Assembly (NCBI RefSeq): GCF_918797505.1
Contig: NC_092797.1
Span: forward strand, 36,159,372-36,223,371
Direction of reading: 5' to 3'
Origin: Bemisia tabaci
Lineage: Eukaryota > Arthropoda > Insecta > Hemiptera > Aleyrodidae
DNA: 64,000 bases
Below, piece by piece: positions 44,355-54,983 of this stretch. The notes below the pieces were generated by a model, which saw only the letters and a program-made list of their open reading frames with translations, searched no databases and had not been told where the DNA came from. The position numbers and the translations under genes were made by a program. Every line of letters begins with the position of its first letter. Position 1 is the first letter of the stretch.

Positions 44355-45117
44355 CTACCGCGCCAAGGAAGAACGCCGTATGAACATTCGAGAGTTGCCA
44401 CATTTCCTTGGCCAAAATGTTTATTTTTGAGGAAAGTTATGAATTTCTTTCCTTGAAATTTTCAGGAACTTTAGAACAAAATACGAACAAAATTCTCTGA
44501 AAATTTGAAAGGAAAATATTCATAATGGAGATGTTGCATGTGTGAGGAATTTGCGATTTGACTGTTGATTCTAATGTAAAAGTTCGCGAGAAACACGATG
44601 ATGCCACTGGTTTTCTCTGAAATCAACTCTCAAGCTCAAAAAAAGCTCTCAAGTTGAGGCCAAAAGGGAGGGGATATCCCAATCCCACGCTATCCTGAGA
44701 GTCCACTTCTACATCAAAACAAACTCTCCATCCGAAGATAGGGAGCTAATACATTAGCAGTGATGCCGTGTTTTCAGTTTTAGAGTCCCCAAATAAAGTG
44801 GCAGCCCTGTCAATGTATTTGCTCCCTATCTTTGCATGGAGAGTATGTCTTGATGTAGACGTGAACTCTCAGGGTAGGGTGGGATATCCCCTCCATTTTG
44901 GCCTCAACTTGAGAGCTTTATTTGAGCTTGGGGGTTGGTTTCAGAGAAAACCAGTGGCACCATCGTGTTTCTCGCGAACTTTTACATATGAATCGATAGT
45001 CAAATCGCAACTTCCTCACACATGCAATATCTCCATTTTACCAGGAAATTCGTGTTTTATGTGCGGAAATTTGGCATCGCCTGAAGGTTCATACGGCGTT
45101 TTTCCTCAGCACGGCAG
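44355..45117 (-). mobile_element. Family E MITE interrupted by family G (composite E+G), copy 2
   Basis: E ends lie at 44355-44525 (CCAAGGAAGAACGCCGTATG) and 45036-45117 (CATACGGCGTTTTTCCTCAG, ACGGCAG). E is in the opposite orientation to the 14605 copy. G (44526-45035) splits E between TTATGAATATT and GGTAAA, the same consensus site as in the first composite. Confidence 0.8.
44526..45035. mobile_element. Family G palindromic element, copy 2
   Basis: It begins TGGAGATGTTGCATGTGTG and ends with the inverted CATGCAATATCTCCA. Arms of about 235 bp share GAGGAAnTTGCGATTTGA, CTGGTTTTCTCTGAAA and GGGGATATCCCA. It is about 510 bp long. ORFs inside reflect the palindrome. Confidence 0.85.
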
Positions 45118-45563
45118 TCTAAGACGGCGCATCCCCGACTCGGAATCGAGTTATCGGGACTCGCGGCTGAGAGGACGTGAGCTCGGATTTCGGGGCGGGG
45201 AACATGTATAAGCGGACATGTAACATGCTCCTCGGAAGCGGCGTCGGTTGTCGGAATGGGCGCGCCGCGACGTCGCGGGCTGGAAAAGAGCGGGGCATTT
45301 CGGTGCGACTTGGCATCCGCGCGCGGCGCGGGGCGGATTAATTAAAGTCGCAATCGGGTCTTCGGATCTTCATTTAATGCGTGTTCGACGAGTCCGACCC
45401 CCTTAACCGCTTTCTTTGGCAGCCGGACAGGGAGCGTCCCACCCCCACCGCGAGGGAGCCAGCTGCCATCGAGCCCTCTTGCCGCTTTTCTCATAAATAC
45501 ATGCTAAGTAACGCCGAAGACGAAATACGAGTCCGCAATGAATAGCAGAAAGGCGTGGCCAAT
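45118..45563. other. GC-rich patch, no gene
   Basis: About 45118-45350 and 45395-45480 are strongly GC-rich. GGCGGATTAATTAAAGTCGC lies near 45330. No gene was recognised. Confidence 0.35.
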
Positions 45564-45816
45564 TCTCCGTGCTAAGGAAGAACGCCGTATGAACCTTCAA
45601 GCGTTGCCAAATTGCCTTTGGTAAATCACGAATTTTCTGGGAAATTAGTAAATATTTTCCCGCCAATTTTTCAGACAATTTTGTTCGCAATTTCATCGAA
45701 AGTTCCTGAAAATTTTAAGAAAAAATATTCATAACTCTCTTCAAAAATAACTATTTTCTGAGAGGATATTTGGCAACTCTCGAATGTTGATACGGCGTTC
45801 TTCCTGAGCACGGCAG
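45564..45816 (+). mobile_element. Family E MITE, full copy
   Basis: CTCCGTGCTAAGGAAGAACG to CTTCCTGAGCACGGCAG, 253 bp, with the consensus middle AATTTTTCAGACAATTTTG and TTTGGCAACTCTCGAATG near the right end. Confidence 0.85.
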
Positions 45817-45821
45817 AATTG

Positions 45822-46065
45822 CCTGCTAAGGAAGAACGCCGCATAAACATTCGAAAGTTGTCAAATTTCCTTCGATGAAACGTTTATTTTTGAGGAAAGT
45901 TATTAATATATTTCCTTGAAATTTTCAGGAACTTCAGGTGAAATTACGAACAAAATTATCTGAAAAATTGGAAGAAAAATGTTTACAAATTTTTCCGAGA
46001 TTTCGTGATTCACCGAAGGAAAGGCAACGCCTGAAGTCATACGGCGTTTTTCTTTAGCACGGCAG
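45822..46065 (-). mobile_element. Family E MITE, adjacent inverted copy
   Basis: It starts CCTGCTAAGGAAGAACGCCG five bases after the previous copy and ends TTTTTCTTTAGCACGGCAG. The middle (CTTGAAATTTTCAGGAACTT, AAATTACGAACAAAATTATC) is the reverse complement of the forward copies, so the pair is arranged tail to tail. Confidence 0.8.
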
Positions 46066-46364
46066 AATTGATCTTCGCGCGCTTGCTTTTTAGCCAATCA
46101 GACACCCGAAGCGCGACCACATTTGAATTCCCAAACTTTCAATATCCGCTCTTGAAAGTTTAAAGCGACGAAACGCTCCGTTCCGATTCGTTTCAGTCCT
46201 GGCGTGAAGTTTGAAATGAATGCCGCTTTTTTCATTCGATTCTTATTGGCCCAATTGCTCCCGGCCAGAGAGAGATTGAATAAATGAGAGTCGGGTATGA
46301 AAATCTTTTCATTTTTTTTGGTCGTTCTTTTGTCGACGCGGGCCTAAGAGAACGCGAAGGCCCT
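46066..46364. other. No gene seen
   Basis: It may include the body of the Helitron-like element that ends at 46409. Nothing else was recognised. Confidence 0.3.
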
Positions 46365-46409
46365 CTGGGGGTTGGGCCGCGTAGCGGCCAGGGGGCATAG
46401 CTCCCCTAG
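46365..46409 (+). mobile_element. Helitron-like 3' terminus, copy 2 (best)
   Basis: Perfect hairpin GGCCGC (46375-46380), loop GTA, GCGGCC (46384-46389), then CAGGGGGCATAGCTCCC-type sequence and CTAG (46406-46409) followed by T. This is the Helitron 3' end pattern. Related termini are at 21833-21873 and, inverted, at 59144-59182. No helicase is in the window, so these would be non-autonomous. Confidence 0.5.
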
Positions 46410-46997
46410 TATCCAATAACTCGCCTGACAAGGAGGCTGATAAAGAGGTTGCAAAGAGGCTCCATGGTTCACCAAACTAAGGTACAGTTCTGTCAACCAA
46501 AGAGGTCGGTTCGCTCTCAGCCTCTCAACCGGAAATACTAAACTTATCGGTTCGTGTAACCTAGGTTTTCTCCCCCATGGAGCTGAAGTTTGCAACAGAC
46601 CAATTAGAAAGACGGAGGGTTCCGGCCTCAAAGCTAATACCGATGCCGGAAAGAAGCATAGGCCCGCTGGGAAGGAGGAGAAGGCGCTGCGGAGGGCGGG
46701 GGGATAGGAGGGGGAGGCGTTTTTATACTTTTATTTTACGATTGGCCTCGGCTCTTGCCTCGACCCCGGATCCCTTTCACTGGCGAGGAAAGCGATAAAT
46801 GTTACATCGGCATCAGATTACAGCGCCCCATCCGCAGTGTCGATTCAGCTTCCCCCCTAATTTCTGCTTTTTACGACCGAATTCCTTTCGAATCTTTCAA
46901 TCGTCCCTTTGAAATTTCCCCGGCTTATCCCGCGCCCTGGAACCTCGAGCCCGTCCGGTTCATCGAGCCATTTAGGCGCGGGAACACGACTCCATCC
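46410..46997. other. GC-rich patches, no gene
   Basis: About 46600-46800 is GC-rich and purine-rich. Further GC-rich sequence runs to 46990. No gene was recognised. Confidence 0.3.
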
Positions 46998-47251
46998 CTG
47001 CCGAGCTAAGGAAAAACGTCGTATGAACCCTCAGGCGTTGCCAAATTTCCTTGGATGAAAATCACAATTCTCCGGTAAACTTATGAATATTTTTCTTCCA
47101 ATTTTTCATGTAATTTTGTTCGCAATTTCACCTAAAGTTTCTGAAAATTTCAGAGTAAAATATGCATAGCTTTCCTTAAAAATAAACATCTTATCGAAGG
47201 AAATTTGGCAACTCTCGAATGTTCATACGGCGTTTTTCCTCAGCACGGCAG
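46998..47251 (+). mobile_element. Family E MITE, full copy
   Basis: CTGCCGAGCTAAGGAAAAAC to CGTTTTTCCTCAGCACGGCAG, 254 bp. The interior reads close to the family consensus (GGTAAACTTATGAATATTTT, CAATTTCACCTAAAG). Confidence 0.85.
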
Positions 47252-47644
47252 ATATCAGGGGCGGCTTTCGAGACAGAAATTAACAGGTTCCACGGGGAAA
47301 GAGGGAAATTGATGAGGGTGGATTTCAACGAAATAAAGAATATATAGATTGGTGGTGGCATTAAAAAAGGGTATCCCTCGAGGGGTGCAGTACCTGTATA
47401 GAGAGAATTTTCCATCTCAATGCTTTTGATACAAAAAACTGTTCCGCTCTCTGATCGGTTGCGCTTTTTTTGGGAAATAGAACTTTTTGATGCAGAATTC
47501 ACCATACTACGAAACTGTGTTCTAGTGGGTGTTAAATGGGACTGCCGGGCGATGAGGTGTTGGGTAGGGTGGGTGTGGGTGGGAGTTTAATTGAATCTTG
47601 CGTGGTCGTAAGTGCTCCTATCTGACATATGCTAACAGTTTTAT

Positions 47645-47736
47645 GGAGGGAAATTTGGCGGAATTCAAATGATTACACGCCGCACAGTGGATCGAGTCAA
47701 TGGAGGAAGTCGGACAAAATTTGGAAACTTCTACTA
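47645..47736 (+). repeat. Truncated family A copy with duplicated flank
   Basis: 47645-47736 repeats 42564-42656: an E-like GGAAATTTGGCG, AATTCAAATGATTACACGC, then the A terminus CGCACAGTGGATCGAGTCAA and 35 bp of A. The shared flank shows a segmental duplication, not a separate insertion. Confidence 0.7.
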
Positions 47737-47744
47737 ACAGCCTC

Positions 47745-48300
47745 ACAGAGAACCGAAAGCTTCAGTTGATTGAACCGAGAGCTTCAGTTGACAGAACCGA
47801 AAGCTTCGGTTGACAAAACTGAACTTCAGTCGACAGAACGGAACTTTAACCGACACGCGGAGAAAAACACTTCGTGCGTGGGACTCGAAGTTGAGGTCAT
47901 ATGGATCTCTGAAGTTTTCGGATCAGGTATCTAAAAACTCGAGGTCCAGCTGCCGAAGTTCGGGACAGACATCTGAAGTACTTAAAAACATACCGAAAGG
48001 TTCGGGTCACACACCTGAAGTATTCGGTACATACCTAAGTACTTAAGATGTCTGACCCGAACTTCGGCGGATGGACCTCAAGTTTTTGGATGCGTGATCC
48101 GAAAACTTCAGAGATCCATACGACCTCAACTTCGGGTCCCACGCACGAAGTTTTTTTTTCAGTGCAGAACTGAAATTTAGTCGACAGAACTGAACTTCAG
48201 TTCAGTGAATAGAAATTCCAGTTTAACAAACCAAAAGTTCACTTCGACAAGCCAGAAGTTCAATTCAGCAAACCGAAGTATCAGTTAAACGAAGCGGGAA
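47745..48300 (+). repeat. Degenerate short tandem array (GACAGAACTGAACTTCAGTC-like), split by element J
   Basis: 47745-47853 and 48165-48300 are built of roughly 20-27-bp units around GAACCGAAAGCTTCAGTTGA and CAGAACTGAACTTCAGT. Element J (47854-48164) sits between the halves, so J inserted into the array. Confidence 0.65.
47854..48164. mobile_element. Family J palindromic element (CAC...GTG ends)
   Basis: Left CACGCGGAGAAAAACACTTC and right GAAGTTTTTTTTTCAGTG are inverted. The arms share CGTGCGTGGGACTCGAAGTTG, TGGATCTCTGAAGTTTTCGG, CTCGAGGTCCA and GAAGTTCGGG. The interior repeats CCGAAGTTCGGG- and AAGTACTT-like motifs. Related ends are at 25937 and 48345. Confidence 0.8.
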
Positions 48301-48344
48301 ATGTCCCTCAATGTAGACCTTGCTTCATCTGACAATGAACCATA

Positions 48345-48401
48345 TGAGAGATCCATATGACCTCAACTTCGGGTCCCACGCACGAAGTTTTCTTCTCCGT
48401 G
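48345..48401 (+). mobile_element. Family J fragment, right end
   Basis: GAGAGATCCATATGACCTCA, then ACTTCGGGTCCCACGCACG, then AAGTTTTCTTCTCCGTG duplicates the right arm of the element at 47854-48164. The rest is missing. Confidence 0.7.
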
Positions 48402-48878
48402 CGGACACGCGAAAAATATCACCTAGGAAGTCGAAGACGTGGGGGCGGTGGCACCAACTGGATCGGCCGGCGAAAAGAACAAAATCACCTGGCGCTCGCC
48501 CGGCTTTGTGCCCGTCCTCAAGAGCTCCACAATTCAATAATGAGAACAACAGGTGCACAAAGTATTAAGGTCTTTTTAATGAAACAGCGGACGAGTCGGC
48601 AAGAAAGCGGGGCTCCGCTCCGCGCGGCGTTGCCGGTTCGTGCCCGCAAATCGGGGCGATCCGGGGGGATCGGCGCGGAATTGGCGCGGGGTTTGGGAGC
48701 GCCGACGGCACTCAAAGCGCAAACCCATTAATTACCGAGATCCCAGTCAAGTTCAGGCAATCGATTAAAAAGAATTAAAAGGCAATAGCTCTCATCCCGG
48801 AGGCCCGCTTCCTTCAAAGACCTCGTTAGCAAGCGCGTCTTCTTTCACACAGGTTTCGCCCGGGTTGCCGTCGTGTCG
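48402..48878. other. GC-rich patch, no gene
   Basis: About 48430-48720 is strongly GC-rich. AACCCATTAATTACCGAG follows at about 48722. ORFs here are long only because of GC content. Confidence 0.35.
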
Positions 48879-49439
48879 CGGGTGCGTTTTTTTAACGTCG
48901 ATATTCTGCCGTGCTGAGGAAAAACGCCGTATGAACCTTCAAGCGTTGCCAAATTGTCTTTGATAAAGCACAAATTCCCTGGTAAACTCATGAACATTTT
49001 TCTTCCAATTTTTCAGAGAATTTTGTTCGTATCTTGATCTAAAGTTCCTGAAAATTTCAAGGAAAAATATACATAATTTTCCTCAAAAATAAGCATTGTA
49101 TCAAAGGAAATTTGGCAACTCTCGAATGTTCATACGGCGTTTTCCTTAGCATGGCAGTTCGGGTGCGTTATTTTAACGTCGATGTTCTGCCGTGCTAAGG
49201 AAAAACGCCGTATGAACCTTCAGGCGTTGCCAAATTTCTTTTGATAAAACCGGAATCCCTTGGCAAACTTGCGAGTGTTTTTCTTCCAATTTTTCAGATA
49301 AGTTTGCTCGCAATTGCACCTAGAAATCCTGAAAATTTCAAGGAAAAATATTCATAACTTTCCTCAAAAATGAAAATTTTATCGAAGGAAATTTGGCAAC
49401 TCTCGAATGTTCATACGGCGTTTTTCCTTGGCACGGCAG
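48879..49439 (+). mobile_element. Two family E MITEs in a 281-bp tandem unit
   Basis: E copies at 48906-49157 and 49187-49439 are in the same orientation. Both are preceded by GGGTGCGTT(T/A)TTTTAACGTC (48880 and 49161). The repeated flank shows the unit was tandemly duplicated after insertion. Both have intact ends and the consensus middle. Confidence 0.85.
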
Positions 49440-49707
49440 TATTCATCGAGGAAAATCGGTCTCAAAGAGACTTAGAAATAGGTCCTTCTGAGTTTTTGAT
49501 AGCTCTAAGGAAATAATCGACACGTCAAGATAGCAACTTATTGCGTTAAGTCGCGTCACCCTGTATATAAGCCTATTAGGCGAGGTACGAATTAAACATG
49601 TTTCCTCTTCAAAGTTGCACAAGAAAAACAAACATAACTTTTCTGCCGAATCTGAGCGATACCTCGTCGGCAGCATATGCAGAGCAGAGTATTGCTAGTT
49701 CACGCCT
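49440..49707. other. No gene seen
   Basis: AT-rich, nothing recognised. Confidence 0.3.
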
Positions 49708-49792
49708 CGCGCCATGGCGCCTTCAATTTTACAGATACCACACGGACATCCATCAGGTACGAATAGTTGTATCTCTGCGCCGTCATCAACGC
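49708..49792 (+). repeat. Dispersed repeat, family F, single copy
   Basis: CGCCTTCAATTTTACAG, CACACGGACATCCATCAGG, ACGAATAGTTGTATCTCTGC and GCCGTCATCAAC match the 5483-5778 tandem units closely and the 19376 array more distantly. Confidence 0.65.
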
Positions 49793-51697
49793 GCGACCTT
49801 TCTGTTGCTCAACCTCCACATTGTGTCGGCTCCGTTTGTCTGGTTCGTGGTGGCGCTTCAAGGGTTAGTTGAACAACACAGCGGAAGATAGGAAAGACAA
49901 AATCGGGCCTCGGTTTTTGACTTTTCTCCCGAATTTGAGTGACACCTTACTAACAGCATTTCTCTTTTTGTTTCCTTGCCTCTTACAGTTAAAGAAAAGG
50001 TATTATGAGGATTTTGAAGGTTTCCAGATATTGCGGGGCTTTGCTGATACGACCACTGAATCCAAATGAATTCCGGCGCGGGCTTTTTCTGCATGAAACA
50101 TACCGCACGCGTCATTACCGTGTCTTGCGGATACAAAACATTAACACTCTAACCCGATGAATACCTCACACCAAATGTTCGTGCAAGAAATGTTCATGCA
50201 TTAAAATTGAAAATAAGGAGTGGGACAGGGAGCTACAAAAGACGAGGGGAATTTTCTATTTATACACGGAGAAAAATCAAACACATCCTTAAAAAACAAA
50301 AAAAAAGTTACGAAAGAGAGATACAGAAAAGTTACAGTAGTGCGTCTGTAAAAAGTAAACGTTGAAAACAATAGATATGCTCAGGCGAGTTGTAATTTAA
50401 AGAAAGTGATCAAAGATGACGTGTGTTGCAGGTAAAAAAAAAATTTGGGACGGCGGGAGGAATACCTCACGGTTACCCCCCCCCCCCCCACCCCCCAAAA
50501 AAAAACGGCGGGAGGAAGCGAAAGAGGAGATTCACGAGAAGTTCCACAAGTGATGAACGTCAATAGATCGTACCCGATAGTCGTTCGATGTATCGTTTGG
50601 TTCAAGAAAATTAAATATAACCTCAAACGGAAATTTTAGGATCTAAGTTAGAAAAGCTGAAAAAGAGGATATTCCTAACAATTACAATTTTCATTGCCAT
50701 GTAATTGCTCATAAAAATCCTGAATCAATCACAAAATCCGTGCCAACAGATTACTCGATTGATTTTTGATGCTGTGTTTACATATTGAACCAATCGATAT
50801 CGATACAATCTCAGTGATAGAACACCTGTTCGATACGCCCCCTTGTCAGCAAATACGGCCCATAAGTGGCAACAACTATCAAAAGTCGCCGCCATTTTTC
50901 AGTCTCGATAGTCCGCAGTCTCTCCCCCCCCCCCTCCAAAATAAGGCACTTTATTTTTTACATGCTCCATCTAGTTTAGAAGTCGAAGGGGGAAGACATT
51001 AAACAACGGGGAAATTAAGGGTTGCAACGAAGCTCGCGAACTCTAGCCACAGCATCTCGTAGGACGAGGCTAATAACTAATGAGAAGAGAGGAAAGGAAA
51101 CACCAAGTTATTTCGCTGATTACGAACTCCCTCTTGCAACCGGCCTGTCGGGTACTGGGTTGGAGAGAAAATATAGCTCATTGATGAAAATCGGAAGTCA
51201 ATAAGAACGTAATGCCATCACGGAGAAATTGGCTCAGGGTTAACGAGAAGTAAGAGGAGTCTTGTTGTGCCAAAATCCCCTTCCCCACTTCCTCCCTCTA
51301 ATTCCGCCCCCTCGAGGGGGGAGGAGGAGCAATTGACGCTGAGCGCCATGTCGAGGAACAGACAAGATCCTCTAATTTATCGAGGATGAGGGAAAATGGT
51401 CGATGCAATTAACCGAGGAAATTGGATCCTTGCGAAGAAAAACGGTATTCTAATCAAGCCCTCCTCGCGCGAAGTTTTTCCTCTTTTACACATTTTTAAA
51501 TGGATCCCCAGTAGGACATGTCCCACCCTCGCGGAACATTGTTATCGATGGGTTGTGTAAAAACCCAGATGTGTTTATTTTTTCGCATAATAAGGTTGAG
51601 GAAAATTAGAAAAAGATTAATGAAGCATACAGGACTGGACGAAATTGAGCCCTCTTTCTTTTCTTTTCTTTCTTTTTTAAGAAAAATAAATCGACGG
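49793..51697. other. No gene; homopolymer C tract
   Basis: A CACGGAGAAAAAT terminus without a visible partner lies at 50265. C-runs are at 50476-50497 and about 50925-50936. No gene was recognised. Confidence 0.35.
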
Positions 51698-51933
51698 CGC
51701 ACAGTGGATCGAGTCAATTCGAGAGGTCGGACATGAAATTTTTAACTAAAACTGCAGATTTTAATGTATACTTGTCACATTTTAAAATTCAAGGTTTGCC
51801 TTTAGCGGAAAATTTTACGAGGAAACCAATGAAACCACTTACAGAACATCAAAATTTTGTATAAACGGAGTTATAAGTGTTCAATGTTTCCAAATTTTGT
51901 CCGACCTCTCTTATTGACTCGATCCACCGTGCG
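51698..51933 (-). mobile_element. Family A MITE, copy in reverse orientation
   Basis: CGCACAGTGGATCGAGTCAA to ATTGACTCGATCCACCGTGCG. The interior is the reverse complement of the copy at 42601 (GGTCGGACATGAAATTTTTA, then ATGTTTCCAAATTTTGTCCG). It is 236 bp long. Confidence 0.85.
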
Positions 51934-53029
51934 GCGTAAGTCCGCAATCAAGTATCTCGTTTGCGGTGTCTGAAACTCTCCGCCTATGTGTTATTTTTTT
52001 TAAAGGAGAACAAATTGACATCATTCCTTGAAGTTTGTGCCGAAATTTCTTCGCACAGAGAAGAAAAATCACGGCAGCTTTAAAGAATTGTTGTTGAGTA
52101 GTTTTCCGTTTAAAAAATGAAGTATGACAGAAAGTCTGCGACGTCGCAAACCGAGTTATGCGATTGCCGACTTACACCGTCGATATGTTGGTTTTTTTTT
52201 TTACTAGAATCGGTTGGTTTCTTATCTGTTTTCTTTGTGACGAACAATTTAGGTCTTGTCGGTATTTTTTGCGAGTTTAGTAGTCGAAGAATATTACGGT
52301 TTTAAAGAGTCAACAGAAATGTTTGAAAAATTGAGGAAATACTTATTCCTAACAAATGAAGCTTGTCTCGTGTAAACCATTGTTCTACTTAAAATTTGAA
52401 CATTGAAATCCAATGTTTGCTCCAATAATCGAGCCTAGTCAACTTGATCTTTTAATGCAAAATTTTAAATATTAACTCAAAGTTCCTTGAAATATTAAGA
52501 AACATTGTCACTTGAATAATTTAATGAGGCTATCCTTCAATTTAAACAAGTATGAAACTTACCCGTAAGTTAGGCACCGGCATTTTATGTTATTCATCGC
52601 TTTTGACGCTTTTTGGGCTTGGATGATTGAATGCAAAAATTGCGTCTTTCGCTTTGGCATTGTTGCATTCAGGCCTCACGCCGAATTATTAGATTTTGTA
52701 CTTGAAATGTCACTTTATAACATTTTTTGGAATGTTTTTTTTGGCGCGTATACGTAGTATACCGCCTTTGCGATCGTTTCGAACCCTGCTCGATACAATA
52801 ACCGAGTCCCTTAGTTCCTTACCGAAAAGTGACTACCGCGAACTTCTGAGATTTTCCAAAGCGTGTAAAAAGTTTATTTATCCATCAATAATTATGATTT
52901 AAAGTTGTTTCTCATTCTGGGGGTCGCTAGTTTATGTGCAGTGAATACCAAGAGTCTAAGTTACTTGGTTTTTTTAAAAAAAGCCTAAGAATGCGACGCG
53001 CTGATTTAAAATATGCATATATAAGCAGA
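51934..53029. other. AT-rich, no gene seen
   Basis: No repeat family from this window and no convincing exon. Short ORFs are unremarkable. Confidence 0.35.
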
Positions 53030-53039
53030 ATCAAGCGAA

Positions 53040-53330
53040 TTGATTCGAGGATGGCTGAGCAGGTCGGCACTCTCGGAATGAGAATCTAACTCCTCCGTTT
53101 TGTTCAAAACGTTGCTTTGACAGATCTGTAACCTCGGTTATACTTTTCAAAAGTTGGTACCCGTGCTCTGAAAAACCCAAATAAGCCAAGTTCGTGTAAC
53201 TATGGTGTCGTTGCCTCGACCGGGCTGTGCTGTGTTGCCAATTGTTGGAGGATAGGTTACTTGCCCGGTGGTGGCTACCGCCACTCATGATAGTGCAATC
53301 TGTGTAAGTGCAATCTGTGATGAGCCTCGA
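53040..53330 (+). repeat. Possible tRNA-derived SINE
   Basis: TGGCTGAGCAGG (53052-53063) fits a pol III A box and GTTCAAAAC (53102-53110) fits a B box at tRNA-like spacing. Stems do not fold cleanly into a tRNA. A direct repeat GTGCAATCTGTG occurs near 53292 and 53309, close to the possible 3' end. Only one copy is visible here, so the call is tentative. Confidence 0.3.
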
Positions 53331-53426
53331 GACTCATTAGACCATTAGCTAAACGTGGCTCATACAGGAATCCACTTACCCCTCTCTTCCCCACGCTCCT
53401 GATCACTGCGTCGGCGTCTCGACGAA

Positions 53427-53808
53427 CAATAGTCGTCTTTTTTTATGTCGTCGGTCGCTTACCGATGGCATCGCTGTGATTGCGACTGATGGTTACGCCC
53501 ATTTTTCTCTATCCAATCACAGACAACTTGACTTTGTTATGACGACACGGATTTTGTTATCACGGGATTACGCTACTAAAAAATTGTTAGAGGTTAGGTT
53601 TCACTGATGGTGCTCCATGGAGACACTCCGGACTCGGGTGACGAGTGATTGCGGCTGATGGCGTCAAAGCGTCACGTGACTGATGGTCTAGCTCAGTTTG
53701 ACAAACTAAGCTCCGCCCATTTCTGATGGCATCAACGAAACAAAACACGAATGATTGCGCAGTGACGGCGACTGATGGCGACCGATGGCATAAAAAAAGA
53801 CGACTAAT
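53427..53808. mobile_element. TIR element, family M
   Basis: Left AGTCGTCTTTTTTTATGTCG and right (GGCATAAAAAAAGACGACT) are inverted, extending inward through CGGTCG and GATTGCG(A/C). The interior repeats ACTGATGG and ACCGATGGC motifs. It is about 380 bp long with no ORF. Confidence 0.7.
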
Positions 53809-54236
53809 AGCTAATGACGGTCGCCAAGCGAGGCCGGGATCCTCAGCCCCTCGCCCAATTACTTACGCTTCATTAACCATTTCACCGTCACGCTAGGATT
53901 CGTCCAATTTTAAAAAAAAATTGTTTCGCGAGTTTTTAGCAATTTTTTCCTTACTTTCCGTTAAAACACGAATTAAAAGAGGTCTCATTCATAAAAATCG
54001 GCCAAATAGAAGAGAAGTTACAGTATTCGAAATCCGAAGAAATCAACAAAACTTCTCCAAACAAAAAATAAAATGAAGGGGGAAAAAAAGAAATGTATAA
54101 ATTACAATTTAATATGATTGACCTCAGAATGTGACAAGCAATTCAATTATAAAAAGGAGAAAAAATTGAGTGAAATTACAAAAAATTAGCCTCTTGCAAG
54201 GGGCTTTCTTGTATGAGTTTTGACCTGAAGACAAGT

Positions 54237-54983
54237 AAATCCCGTTATATTATTAAAACGAAATTGACTCCATAGTTTAATGCCTTAGTTTCTTGAATAC
54301 GATTATTTTAAGCACTCGAAAATTTATACCAGCAATTTTACCCATGGGGTGATTTCCTGAGAGCTGATAATATCACGAATTTCTCATAGAGCCCTTCAAA
54401 AATGGCTTGCTTTTTGGGCAGCCGATTCGGCCATCAAACCGGGGTTTAAATGGAAGCTGATAATAACACAAAGCTCTGAGAAAAATTTTGAGATGAGTAT
54501 AGGAACGGTTTGTAAATTACGAGGAGAGGCGGGCATTCTGTTCAGCATATCGATACATAAGTATTTTCACACGTAGAATTTAATTTTCACGTCAGGGAGT
54601 CGACATATTTTGATTTTTTTTATTTTATACGGAAAATTTATGGTTTTTCGGGATTGAAATTACTTACAATTGTTTCATGAAAAATGAATGCACCCAAAAT
54701 GACTATAGCATTTTGACTTTCACATACGTGCACTCACTAAATCGATTGGTAAATTCAAAGAGTGGGTACATCGACCTGGTATATCAAGTTTCTGCGATTT
54801 TTCACGGCAAATCGGTAGATTTTCGGGATGTGGATTGCTTACTTTCAATTCATGAATGAATAAAGCATGGACATGGTTGAGCTTCTTTGCATGAAAAGAC
54901 GTTTAAAATAACAAAATCAAGACATATTTAAGACAATTGCATTTATATCGAGTCAATTTCTTTTCAATAATATAACGGGATTT
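54237..54983. mobile_element. TIR element, family N, ~750 bp
   Basis: AAATCCCGTTATATTATTAA, then ACGAAATTGACTC (54237-54270) is inverted at 54950-54983 (GAGTCAATTTC, then AATAATATAACGGGATTT). No transposase is recognised between the ends. The boundaries are set only by the repeat. Confidence 0.65.
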
